Assembly (NCBI GenBank): GCA_017303735.1
Contig: JAFLCF010000094.1
Span: 1-17,002 of the forward strand
Length of the DNA: 17,002 bases
Direction: 5' to 3'
Source: Anaerolineae bacterium
Lineage (GTDB): Bacteria > Chloroflexota > Anaerolineae > Anaerolineales > Villigracilaceae
Shown here: positions 7,136 to 13,386 of the stretch, in pieces
Position numbering within the stretch: the stretch's first letter is position 1
How the letters are laid out: every line of letters begins with the position of its first letter
The notes under the pieces: model-generated
The model's input: the letters and a program-made list of their open reading frames with translations, nothing else
What the model was told of the DNA's origin: nothing
Databases searched by the model: none
Translations under genes and position numbers: made by a program

Positions 7136-7207
7136 AGCCAACTACGTTTTAACGGAACCATTCGGCTTTTTGTCCCCCTGCGGGGTGATATGCCGAATAG
7201 TTCGGCT
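7136..7207. other. Palindromic element at the right border of the cassette array
   Basis: AGCCAAC (7136-7142) and GTTCGGCT (7200-7207) pair at the ends with one bulge. Inside are TTCGGC (7161-7166), GCCGAA (7192-7197) and TTCGGC (7201-7206), which allow two alternative stems, and a small CCCC-TGC-GGGG hairpin at 7175-7185. It does not share the conserved attC core. It could be a divergent attC, a remnant of the attI/array boundary, or a terminator for the helicase gene that ends at 7337. Confidence 0.45.
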
Positions 7208-7283
7208 TAACATCCTTTGTATGGATGAGCAAATTATACGCCACTCCCAACCAAAGCGGAATAAAACCACCCCACACGCACCC

Positions 7284-7332
7284 ATTCCCCATTCCCCATT
7301 CCCCATTCCCCATTCCCTATTCCCTATCCCCC
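7284..7332. repeat. Heptanucleotide tandem repeat, ATTCCCC, seven units
   Basis: Four exact ATTCCCC units (from 7284, 7291, 7298 and 7305) are followed by two ATTCCCT units (7312, 7319) and a degenerate ATCCCCC (7326). The run ends 4 bp before the helicase stop codon, between that gene and the array border. It resembles heptanucleotide tandem repeats known between genes in cyanobacteria. No coding role is apparent. Confidence 0.9.
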
Positions 7333-7336
7333 TTCA

Positions 7337-9274
7337 CTACTCCTCCCACACCGAATGATACGCCCCAATGCTTTCAAAATACTTCACCATCTTCTCGTAA
7401 AACGGATGCGCCGTGATGGTGGCGCTATCGCCGATGACGATCAATTTTCTTCGGGCACGAGTCAACGCCACGTTCATGCGCCGCGTATCGGCGAGAAAGC
7501 CCACATCGCCATCACGATTGGAGCGCACAAGACTTACGATGACGACTTCCTTCTCGCGTCCTTGAAAACCGTCCACGCTGTCAATTTCAATACCGCTCAA
7601 GCCGCCGTCTCCGGCGGCAATTTTGTTGAGTTTTTGCCTTAACAACTTCACCTGCGCCGAATACGGCGAGATGATCGAAATGTCTTTTGAGAGAACGCCA
7701 TGCTCCATTAACTCGTTCACTTTTTTAACCACCAACTCCGCCTCAAGCGGGTTAAGTCGGCTTTCCCCATCGGGCTCCGGCTCTTCGTCGTAGCTGGCGC
7801 CTGCCGTGTCAATGAAGTGAATGGCTTGATCTGTCAGCGGAGATGAAGTGACATGGGGCAGGTCAGCTAACAACGCGGTGCGAACCGCATCGTACGCTTG
7901 TAAATGCCCTTCGTAAAAAACATCCGAAGAAAAATTCATAATGTCCTGATGCATGCGATATTGCACATCCAACATTTTGCGCGGAGCATTGTCGTTGAGC
8001 AGGCGCTCCATCAAGCTGATGTTGAAGCCGCCGCGCATGGCTTCGGGCGAAAGCACAGTCGGCGGAAGCTGACAAGGATCGCCTGCCAGCACCAGGCGCT
8101 GTGCATATTGAATCGGGATCCACGCGGCAGGCTCGGTGCTCTGACCCGCTTCATCCATAATGCACCAATCGAAATGCTTGCCTTCCAGCCGGTCACGGTC
8201 TAACCCGGTGGCAGTGGCACAAAGAATGCGCGCATTGATCAAAATGCTCGAGGTGATCTGATCTTCGATCTGCCTTGCTTCACGCAGCATCTCTTTGGCT
8301 TCATCGCGCATGGCTTGCTTCTCGCCACGCTCGGGTTTGGCGCGTGTATATTTAAAAGATTGATCGCACAAGGCATACGCATCGCGCATCAGTTTGTTTG
8401 CGATCTTGATATCAGGATGATGCTCAACCATCAGGTCGAGCGTGTGCTCACGTAGTTCGGGCGTCACGCGTGCCGGGTGCCCAAGCCGAATGGCATGCGC
8501 GCCTGCGTTTATCAATTTCTCAAGCAGGTTATCCACTGCCATATTGCTGGGGGCAACCGCCAGCACACTTTGTCCATTGCGAACGATCTGCAAGATCAAC
8601 TCCACCAACGTCGTCGTCTTGCCTGTGCCCGGCGGACCATGAATAATGGCAACATCTTCAGCACTCAACGTGAATTGCACCGCCTCGATCTGCGATGGGT
8701 TTAGATGTTTATTCAAAGGTTCGAACGCTTCTGGTTTTTCAAAAAGCGCACCTGCATTTCCGATCAACACATCTCGTAACACTTCAAGGCGCGAATTGCC
8801 GCCCGCCGTCCGCGCCGCCTCCATGGCTTGGCGCTGACGAAAGCGCGCGATCTCATCCGATGCGCGGTCGATGCGAAACGTGGGCTTCTCTGCTTCCGTT
8901 TCAATAAACTGCTGAACCGCCACCTGAATGGCATCTCTGCGAATCGCACTGACGATACCACGCCAGCCATTCTCTTCATTATTAGATGAAGTGCCACGCC
9001 TCTCTTCTGTGACGATGACCGGGCTGCCCACTCCTAGCCTTGTCCACGGCAGCGGCAGAGTCTCATTACGCTTGCCAAACCCCAGCAGAAAACGCCCGCC
9101 CAAGCCATATCCCTCTTCGCGAATCACAAGATTGACAAGGCTATTGCCCGTCGCTTCGGCTTCGGCTGGCGAAAGTTTACTGCGCTCGCGCACAGCCTCC
9201 TTCTTTTCAGCCTCAGCTTCCAGCTCTAACAGCAACGCAAGATTCCCAAAATACTCAGTCGGCGAAATTTTCAT
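7337..9274 (-). CDS. UPF1/IGHMBP2-like superfamily 1 DNA/RNA helicase
   Basis: With the start chosen here the protein has 645 residues. The Walker A motif GPPGTGKT is at residues 213-220, with a Q-motif-like NPSQIEAV just before it. DEAGQ (motif II) is at about 374-378, GDPCQLPP (motif III) at about 398-405, QYRMH (motif IV region) at about 438-442, and the C-terminal region carries GFQGREKE and MNVALTRARRKL (motifs V and VI). The N-terminal ~200 residues probably hold an OB/stalk-like part, as in IGHMBP2-type helicases. An upstream start giving 73 more residues would run through the divergent promoter region and overlap the gene at 9393, so ATG 9272-9274 (MKISPTEYF) is preferred. A TAAAAT box lies exactly 8 nt before it, with no Shine-Dalgarno close by. 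Confidence 0.93.
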   Translation of the reverse strand: MKISPTEYFGNLALLLELEAEAEKKEAVRERSKLSPAEAEATGNSLVNLVIREEGYGLGGRFLLGFGKRNETLPLPWTRLGVGSPVIVTEERRGTSSNNEENGWRGIVSAIRRDAIQVAVQQFIETEAEKPTFRIDRASDEIARFRQRQAMEAARTAGGNSRLEVLRDVLIGNAGALFEKPEAFEPLNKHLNPSQIEAVQFTLSAEDVAIIHGPPGTGKTTTLVELILQIVRNGQSVLAVAPSNMAVDNLLEKLINAGAHAIRLGHPARVTPELREHTLDLMVEHHPDIKIANKLMRDAYALCDQSFKYTRAKPERGEKQAMRDEAKEMLREARQIEDQITSSILINARILCATATGLDRDRLEGKHFDWCIMDEAGQSTEPAAWIPIQYAQRLVLAGDPCQLPPTVLSPEAMRGGFNISLMERLLNDNAPRKMLDVQYRMHQDIMNFSSDVFYEGHLQAYDAVRTALLADLPHVTSSPLTDQAIHFIDTAGASYDEEPEPDGESRLNPLEAELVVKKVNELMEHGVLSKDISIISPYSAQVKLLRQKLNKIAAGDGGLSGIEIDSVDGFQGREKEVVIVSLVRSNRDGDVGFLADTRRMNVALTRARRKLIVIGDSATITAHPFYEKMVKYFESIGAYHSVWEE

Positions 9275-9282
9275 GGCGAGGT

Positions 9283-9288
9283 ATTTTA
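9283..9288 (-). promoter_or_regulatory. Candidate -10 box for leaderless helicase transcript
   Basis: TAAAAT on the minus strand is separated from the helicase ATG by 8 nt (ACCTCGCC), so transcription would start at or next to the start codon. No Shine-Dalgarno sits at normal spacing, and no clear -35 hexamer is seen. Confidence 0.5.
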
Positions 9289-9294
9289 TCGTAT

Positions 9295-9337
9295 CCTCCC
9301 CCAAATCCGACAGCACTATCGTCGTATTTGGGGGAGG
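9295..9337. repeat. 12-bp perfect inverted repeat between divergent genes
   Basis: CCTCCCCCAAAT (9295-9306) and ATTTGGGGGAGG (9326-9337) are perfect inverted copies around a 19-nt centre. A second hairpin follows directly: GCCCCGCC-GAA-GGC-A-GGGGC at 9339-9358. The repeat could be an operator for the divergent pair or part of a dispersed genomic repeat; the sequence alone does not decide. Confidence 0.85.
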
Positions 9338-9378
9338 TGCCCCGCCGAAGGCAGGGGCGGAGGGGGCAGGGGGCACAT

Positions 9379-9384
9379 TATAAT
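9379..9384 (+). promoter_or_regulatory. Consensus -10 box for leaderless DUF4258 operon transcript
   Basis: A perfect TATAAT is followed after 8 nt by the ATG at 9393-9395, matching the spacing on the opposite side. The expected -35 region holds a G-rich tract (GGGG at 9354-9357, GGGGG at 9362-9366 and 9369-9373) instead of a TTGACA-like box. No Shine-Dalgarno lies before the start. Confidence 0.6.
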
Positions 9385-9392
9385 CACCGCCT

Positions 9393-9662
9393 ATGAATTC
9401 CCTCCTATTTCGCGCCCATGCGGTGCAACGAATGTTCGAACGCGGCATCTCCATTGGCAAAGTCCGCGCCGCGTTGAAAGCCGAAGACGTCATCGAAGAT
9501 TACACCTCCGAAATGCCCGAGCCCAGCCGCTTACTCTTCGGTCTGCAAGGCAATCGTCCCTTTCACGTGGTTACATCTGAAAATGAAAAACAGACAACGG
9601 TCATAACCGTCTATCATCCCACTCCCGATAAATGGAAAAAAGACTCACGGAGCCGTCGATGA
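9393..9662 (+). CDS. DUF4258 domain protein (RelE-like toxin candidate)
   Basis: The product has 89 residues. The pattern fits DUF4258: an N-terminal RAHAVQRMFERGIS helix (residues 7-20), a VRAALKAEDVIEDY segment, a central LLFGLQGNRPFHVV strand pair and a C-terminal TTVITVYHPTPDKW strand. DUF4258 proteins share a small fold with RelE-like ribonuclease toxins and are often paired with a YgiT-type zinc-finger gene, as here. Toxin activity of this copy is an inference. Its stop codon overlaps the preferred start of the next gene (ATGA at 9659-9662), so the two are translationally coupled. The start is set by the TATAAT 8 nt upstream. Confidence 0.85.
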   Translation: MNSLLFRAHAVQRMFERGISIGKVRAALKAEDVIEDYTSEMPEPSRLLFGLQGNRPFHVVTSENEKQTTVITVYHPTPDKWKKDSRSRR

Positions 9663-9880
9663 TCTGTGTCGTTTGCAGAGAAGCGCACACTCTTGGCGGC
9701 TTTTCCTCCATCCGTTTTGAACGCGACGAATTTCAGGCAGTCGTTCATAAAGTCCCTGCCCAAGTTTGCCCAGCCTGCGGCGAATCCTTTTTAGATGAAG
9801 AAACCACCATTTCCCTCCTAAAACGGGTGGAACAAATCCTGGAAGAAGGCGTACTAGACGTCGTTCACGATTACGCATGA
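9659..9880 (+). CDS. YgiT/MqsA-type zinc-finger protein (antitoxin-like)
   Basis: This 73-residue protein carries two CxxC pairs, CVVC at residues 3-6 and CPACGE at 37-42 (Cys37 and Cys40), forming the zinc-binding N-terminal domain of YgiT/MqsA antitoxins. A DETTISLLKRVEQIL-like helix follows. The DNA-binding helix-turn-helix of full MqsA is absent, as in many DUF4258 partners. ATG 9659 is preferred to an in-frame ATG at 9632, because it gives the ATGA overlap with the gene before and starts right at the first CxxC. Its own stop overlaps the next start (ATGA at 9877-9880). Antitoxin role is inferred from pairing. Confidence 0.82.
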   Translation: MICVVCREAHTLGGFSSIRFERDEFQAVVHKVPAQVCPACGESFLDEETTISLLKRVEQILEEGVLDVVHDYA

Positions 9881-10974
9881 AAAAACATCTACTCACTTTA
9901 TCGGTGCTTCTTGCTGCCTGTTCAACGGTCCCTGCTTCGCCAACTGCCACCCTCCCTCCGCCCATCGTCACGGTAATTCATCCCACAGAAACAGTTGCGC
10001 CAACAGCCACTCCGCAAGTGACGCCCACCGCCACAGCCTTGCCGCATCTCATGTATCCGTACACCATTGCGGGTTTGCGCGAACGTCAATTCGAAGGCGG
10101 AGTCATCGAAGTCGGCGCACGCATTGCCTTCAACGACCAATTCAGTAGCTACCTCATCGCTTATCCATCCGATGGCTTACGCATCACAGGCGTAGTTAAC
10201 ATCCCAGCAGGGGAGGGGACATTCCCCGTCATCGTCATGAACCACGGCTTTTATCCACGAAGTGAATACACCTCGGGTGACGGCTCACAACGTGCTGCTG
10301 AATATCTCGCACAGCGCGGCTACATCACCATCTCTTCCGATTATCGCACCTGGGGCACCTCCGACTTTGGCGTTTCTTTCTTCCACACCGGCTTGGTCAC
10401 CGATGTGATGAACCTGCTCGCCTCCCTTGACTCCATTCCCCAGGCAGATGTCTCTCGCATCGGCATGTGGGGACATAGCATGGGCGGCGGCATCACGACC
10501 AAAATCCTTACGCTCGATTCCCCCGTGAGAGCGGCGGTCTTATACGCACCCAACTCCGCTGACGATGCCGACCTGATTGCGCGCTGGGGCTATGGCTGCA
10601 TCGGCGATATTGCCGCCGGGGAGCTGCTCGAAACCTGTAACTCAGCAGATGTGATTCCTGAGTCACTTCCAGCCGAGATCATAGCCGCGTATAAAGAATC
10701 AGCTCAAAGCGCAGATAGGATGCGCGAGGTCGCTCCGTTCTATCATTTAGATTCGGTCACCGTGCCAGTGCAGATCCACATCGGTTCTGCCGACGGCGAT
10801 TACATCGGCTCGACTCCGCCAGAGTGGTCGTATAAATTGAATCAAGGTCTGCTCGACGCTGGCAAAGATGTTGAAATGTTCGTCTACCAAAACCAACGCC
10901 ACTCTTTTACCGGCGAAGCCTGGACCCTGTTCATGGATCGCGCCGTTGCTTTTTTCGATGAGAATTTAAAATAA
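9877..10974 (+). CDS. Secreted lipoprotein alpha/beta hydrolase, copy 1
   Basis: The product has 365 residues. A signal peptide ends in a lipobox (LAAC, Cys15), followed by a Pro/Thr-rich linker to about residue 55, so the protein should be anchored on the outside of the membrane. The hydrolase core starts near 60: VIVMNHGF (oxyanion region, 118-125), GMWGHSMGGG with nucleophile Ser201, a likely acid Asp306 (GSADGD) and His342 (QRHSF). The fold matches dienelactone hydrolase/prolyl-oligopeptidase-like esterases; the substrate is unknown. Cys241 and Cys254 are conserved in the neighbouring copy and may form a disulfide. The start overlaps the stop of the zinc-finger gene by ATGA, placing a secreted enzyme in one operon with a TA-like pair. 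Confidence 0.88.
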   Translation: MKKHLLTLSVLLAACSTVPASPTATLPPPIVTVIHPTETVAPTATPQVTPTATALPHLMYPYTIAGLRERQFEGGVIEVGARIAFNDQFSSYLIAYPSDGLRITGVVNIPAGEGTFPVIVMNHGFYPRSEYTSGDGSQRAAEYLAQRGYITISSDYRTWGTSDFGVSFFHTGLVTDVMNLLASLDSIPQADVSRIGMWGHSMGGGITTKILTLDSPVRAAVLYAPNSADDADLIARWGYGCIGDIAAGELLETCNSADVIPESLPAEIIAAYKESAQSADRMREVAPFYHLDSVTVPVQIHIGSADGDYIGSTPPEWSYKLNQGLLDAGKDVEMFVYQNQRHSFTGEAWTLFMDRAVAFFDENLK

Positions 10975-10991
10975 TCGCTTGGTATTTGTAG

Positions 10992-11010
10992 GGCGGGTTG
11001 TCAACCCGCC
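10992..11010. repeat. Short perfect hairpin between the two hydrolase genes
   Basis: GGCGGGTT and AACCCGCC form a stem of 8 bp with a 3-nt loop (up to 9 bp if the loop closes). No T-run follows, so it is not a standard intrinsic terminator. It may weaken read-through or be one copy of a dispersed small palindrome. Confidence 0.7.
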
Positions 11011-11033
11011 TTGCATCAAATTCATGGTGAAAT

Positions 11034-12125
11034 ATGAAAAAGCTTAACTTTATCTTTATTGCATTGTTTCTATCTGCTTGTAGCACTTCATCTGCAAGCC
11101 CAACCCCAGCACAACTGGTCGTTACCATCGTCCCGTCAACCTCTACACCAACGGAAACGCCCCAACCAACTGCAACCCTCACCACCGAGCAGGCAATACA
11201 GCCCTACACCATCGCTGGCTTGCGAGAGCGTGAATATGAAAGCGGCGTCATCACACGCGGCGAACCGGTCTTTGAAACAGAATACTTCACTCGTTACCTC
11301 ATCTCATACCCAAGTGACGGACTCACCATCACCGGCGTCTTGCAAATTCCAAAAGTAGGCGAAGCACCTTATCCGGTCATCGTCATGAATCATGGATTCT
11401 TTTCACGCTACATTTACAACTCCGGCGATGGCACCGACCGTGCTGCTGAGTTTCTTAATCGTCGCGGCTATCTCACCGTATCATCTGACTATCGCAGTTG
11501 GGGTGATTCGGATACGGGCGAAAGCTTGTTTTATTCCGGGCAGGTCATCGATGTGATCCATCTGATGAATGCACTTCCATCCATCCCAGAAGCCGACACA
11601 GATCGTATCGGCATGTGGGGGCATAGCATGGGCGGCGGTATCACGGCAAAAGTGCTCACCATTGTTGGCGCGCGTGTCAAAGCCGCAGTGTTATATTCAT
11701 CCGTCAGCGCCGACTTCGCAGATGTCATCGGTCGTTGGGGTCCCGGCTGTATTGGGGATGTCTACGAAGGCGAGGCGACATTTGGCTGCAATTCATCGGA
11801 TATCCTCCCACTCGATTTGCCAGCAGATTTAACCGCCTCCTACTTCGACGCGACAACGGATCCGGTTATGCTGGAAGCGGTCTCTCCGCTCTATCATTTC
11901 GACCTAGTCTCAGCACCTGTTCAAGTCGTCTACGGCACTGAAGATGGCAAAACCTCTGCAGGCACGCCGCCGGAGTGGTCGCAGAAACTATATTCGGCTT
12001 TTGTTGATGCCGGGGTGAGTGCAGAAATATTCGGCTATCAAGGCGAAGAACATTCTTTCATCGGAGACCCATGGTTCGTATTCATGGGCAAAACTCAATT
12101 GTTCTTTGATAAACATGTGAAGTAA
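11034..12125 (+). CDS. Secreted lipoprotein alpha/beta hydrolase, copy 2
   Basis: The product has 363 residues and is a clear paralogue of the preceding gene. The order is the same: lipobox LSAC with Cys16, Pro/Thr-rich linker to about residue 52, QPYTIAGLRERE start of the core, VIVMNHGF, GMWGHSMGGGIT with Ser198, Asp304 (GTEDGK), His340 (GEEHSF) and the conserved cysteines 239 and 252. Both copies keep the full Ser-Asp-His triad, so both are probably active; linker and lid regions have diverged most. GGTGA lies about 5 nt before the ATG. A 59-nt gap with a small hairpin separates it from copy 1. It most likely arose by tandem duplication, and the substrate remains unknown. Confidence 0.88.
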   Translation: MKKLNFIFIALFLSACSTSSASPTPAQLVVTIVPSTSTPTETPQPTATLTTEQAIQPYTIAGLREREYESGVITRGEPVFETEYFTRYLISYPSDGLTITGVLQIPKVGEAPYPVIVMNHGFFSRYIYNSGDGTDRAAEFLNRRGYLTVSSDYRSWGDSDTGESLFYSGQVIDVIHLMNALPSIPEADTDRIGMWGHSMGGGITAKVLTIVGARVKAAVLYSSVSADFADVIGRWGPGCIGDVYEGEATFGCNSSDILPLDLPADLTASYFDATTDPVMLEAVSPLYHFDLVSAPVQVVYGTEDGKTSAGTPPEWSQKLYSAFVDAGVSAEIFGYQGEEHSFIGDPWFVFMGKTQLFFDKHVK

Positions 12126-12137
12126 TTCTGGTAACTC

Positions 12138-12183
12138 CGTCATTGCGAGCCGATGTTCTTGCTTTTAGCGGCGAAGCAATCCC
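12138..12183. repeat. Dispersed intergenic palindrome-like element
   Basis: CGTCATTGCGAGC (12138-12150) and GCGAAGCAAT (12171-12180) match a type of intergenic repeat I recall from several bacterial genomes. Just after it, the CTCTGTGTACTCTGTGGCAAA stretch (12190-12210) is likewise a familiar non-coding phrase. Both lie between two genes and argue against the longer upstream start of the next gene. Confidence 0.5.
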
Positions 12184-12248
12184 AATTTCTCTGTGTACTC
12201 TGTGGCAAAAGGCTTTCGCAGACTCCCAAAAAAACGAAACGAGACTTC

Positions 12249-13142
12249 ATGACCGAAACCACAACGCAACTCCCTAACAATAAAACCCTGACTGCATTTG
12301 TTCTGGTGATTCTCCTTGGCGGTTCCAACTCGGTCGCCATCCGCTTTGGCAATCAGGAACTAGCTCCATTCTGGGGCGCCTTTCTTCGCCTTATGCCTGC
12401 CGCATTGATCTATTGGGCGATTTTTTTCGGGCGAAGGATGTCGATGCCAACCTTCAATGACTCTGCCGTCATCGCTATTAATGGATTTATCTCCACGGGT
12501 ATGGGCTTTGCCTTGTTGTATTGGGGCTTGCAAACGGTGCCGGTTAGCCTTGCCACGGTCATCATCTCCACTGGTCCCTTGTTTACCTTGATATTAGCTG
12601 TAGTGCATCGTCTGGAGAACTTCCGCGTGCAGGCGCTGATCGGCGGGCTGATCGCTTTCACCGGCTTGGCAATTGCCGTCCGAGCCCAACCCGGCAGCAG
12701 CGACTTACTTCCGGGCATCCTTGCCCTGCTGTTGGGTGCGTTGATCAGTGCTGAGGGCAATATCATTTTCAAGATATACACCGTCAATAGCAATCCGGTC
12801 ATTATCAATGCACTTTCCTTGTTCTCTGCGGCAGTCTTCGTTGGGGTGGTCTCCTTTTTTGCGCATGAAACCTGGAATTTGCCATCCACCTCCACCGGAT
12901 GGATGGCACTTAGTTATCTCGTCATTTTTGGCTCTGTGTTGATGTTCTATCTATTTGTCTACGTCCTCTCAAAATGGACAGCCTCCGCAGCCTCGTATTC
13001 CATTCTGTTCTTTCCGCTTGTTGCCACTTCGTTGGCTGCCTGGTTGGCAAAAGAGATGGTGACCGTTCCGTTCATCCTTGGCGGGGTGCTTGTCCTGGTT
13101 GGGGTGTGGGTGGGGGCGTTTTACACAAAAACTGGCTCTTGA
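12249..13142 (+). CDS. EamA/DMT-family transporter
   Basis: With the start at 12249 the protein has 297 residues, the usual size for the EamA branch of the drug/metabolite transporter superfamily. About ten hydrophobic helices form two repeats. The first begins TLTAFVLVILLGGSNSVAIR with an FWGAFLRLMPAALIYW segment, and the second starts near GILALLLGALISAEGNIIF. The end (PFILGGVLVLVGVWVG) is the conserved final helix. An upstream in-frame ATG at 12153 would add 32 residues translated from intergenic repeat sequence and is rejected. The ribosome site before 12249 is weak (GAG). Substrate cannot be read from sequence; exporters of amino acids or metabolites are typical. Confidence 0.92.
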   Translation: MTETTTQLPNNKTLTAFVLVILLGGSNSVAIRFGNQELAPFWGAFLRLMPAALIYWAIFFGRRMSMPTFNDSAVIAINGFISTGMGFALLYWGLQTVPVSLATVIISTGPLFTLILAVVHRLENFRVQALIGGLIAFTGLAIAVRAQPGSSDLLPGILALLLGALISAEGNIIFKIYTVNSNPVIINALSLFSAAVFVGVVSFFAHETWNLPSTSTGWMALSYLVIFGSVLMFYLFVYVLSKWTASAASYSILFFPLVATSLAAWLAKEMVTVPFILGGVLVLVGVWVGAFYTKTGS

Positions 13143-13206
13143 CGCTGGGCGTTGCTTGGCATAAAATTTCTTTACTATCTTATTCCACGAAAGGAGGCTC
13201 GAAAAC

Positions 13207-13269
13207 ATGCAAGCCATCACAGTATCTGTCGCTCCATTGTTCAGCGCGCCTCCATGTGAGTTGATGTAG
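13207..13269 (+). CDS. 20-codon small ORF with strong ribosome site
   Basis: The ATG (13207) is preceded by AAAGGAGG (13190-13197, 9 nt spacing), the strongest Shine-Dalgarno in the window. The ORF reads MQAITVSVAPLFSAPPCELM and stops at TAG 13267-13269. An intrinsic terminator follows 23 nt after the stop. It is too short and featureless for a family call. It could be a genuine micropeptide or the leader of a regulated transcript. Support is limited to the ribosome site and the terminator. Confidence 0.45.
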   Translation: MQAITVSVAPLFSAPPCELM

Positions 13270-13292
13270 TCTCGTCTATTTCAGACCTTCAA

Positions 13293-13320
13293 CCGCAGGC
13301 GTGCTCCGCCTGCGGTTTTT
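13293..13320 (+). terminator. Intrinsic terminator 1
   Basis: CCGCAGGCG (13293-13301) and CGCCTGCGG (13307-13315) form a perfect 9-bp stem with a TGCTC loop, followed by TTTTT. It ends the transporter or small-ORF transcript. Confidence 0.9.
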
Positions 13321-13336
13321 ATTTTATGGTGTTGCG

Positions 13337-13365
13337 CCGCAGGAAATCGAATCCTGTGGTTTTTT
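13337..13365 (+). terminator. Intrinsic terminator 2, just upstream of the RIO kinase gene
   Basis: CCGCAGGA (13337-13344) and TCCTGTGG (13352-13359) form an 8-bp stem with one G-T wobble, followed by six T. It stands 21 nt before the next start codon, in the position of an attenuator, and shares CCGCAGG with terminator 1. Confidence 0.8.
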
Positions 13366-13386
13366 GTTATATAAGGTTGAACAACA

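Larger units (their letters stand above)
1..7207 (-). mobile_element. Integron-type gene cassette array (CALIN-like), nine cassettes, no integrase seen
   Basis: Nine consecutive units each carry one minus-strand gene followed closely by an imperfect palindrome. Several palindromes carry recognisable core sites read on the minus strand: ACCTAAC at 6254-6260, GCCTAAC at 2399-2405, ACCCAAC at 3424-3430, GTTGGAC at 1600-1606 and GTTGGGC at 4710-4716. Six share one conserved central block. One gene per unit, a common orientation, AT-rich unrelated genes and a palindrome hugging each stop codon are the hallmarks of integron cassettes. In a standard integron attI and intI would lie on the 5' side, here beyond 7105. 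That side holds a helicase gene, not a tyrosine recombinase, so the cluster lacks an integrase in this window. The left end continues beyond base 1, so an integrase further out cannot be excluded. Confidence 0.82.

Noticed and set aside
7106..7336. Integron integrase or attI next to the first cassette
   Set aside because: No recombinase ORF fits in this gap; the palindrome there lacks clear attI features, and the adjacent gene is a helicase.
8928..9383. 151-codon plus-strand ORF opposite the helicase
   Set aside because: It is a frame shadow of the helicase N-terminal part with no domain pattern.
9275..9493. 73-residue N-terminal extension of the helicase
   Set aside because: It reads through the inverted repeat, the G-rich tract and the start of the divergent DUF4258 gene, and is low-complexity (Pro/Ala/Gly-rich).
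12153..12248. 32-residue extension of the EamA transporter
   Set aside because: It translates repeat-like intergenic sequence; transporters of this family start close to the first helix, as ATG 12249 does.
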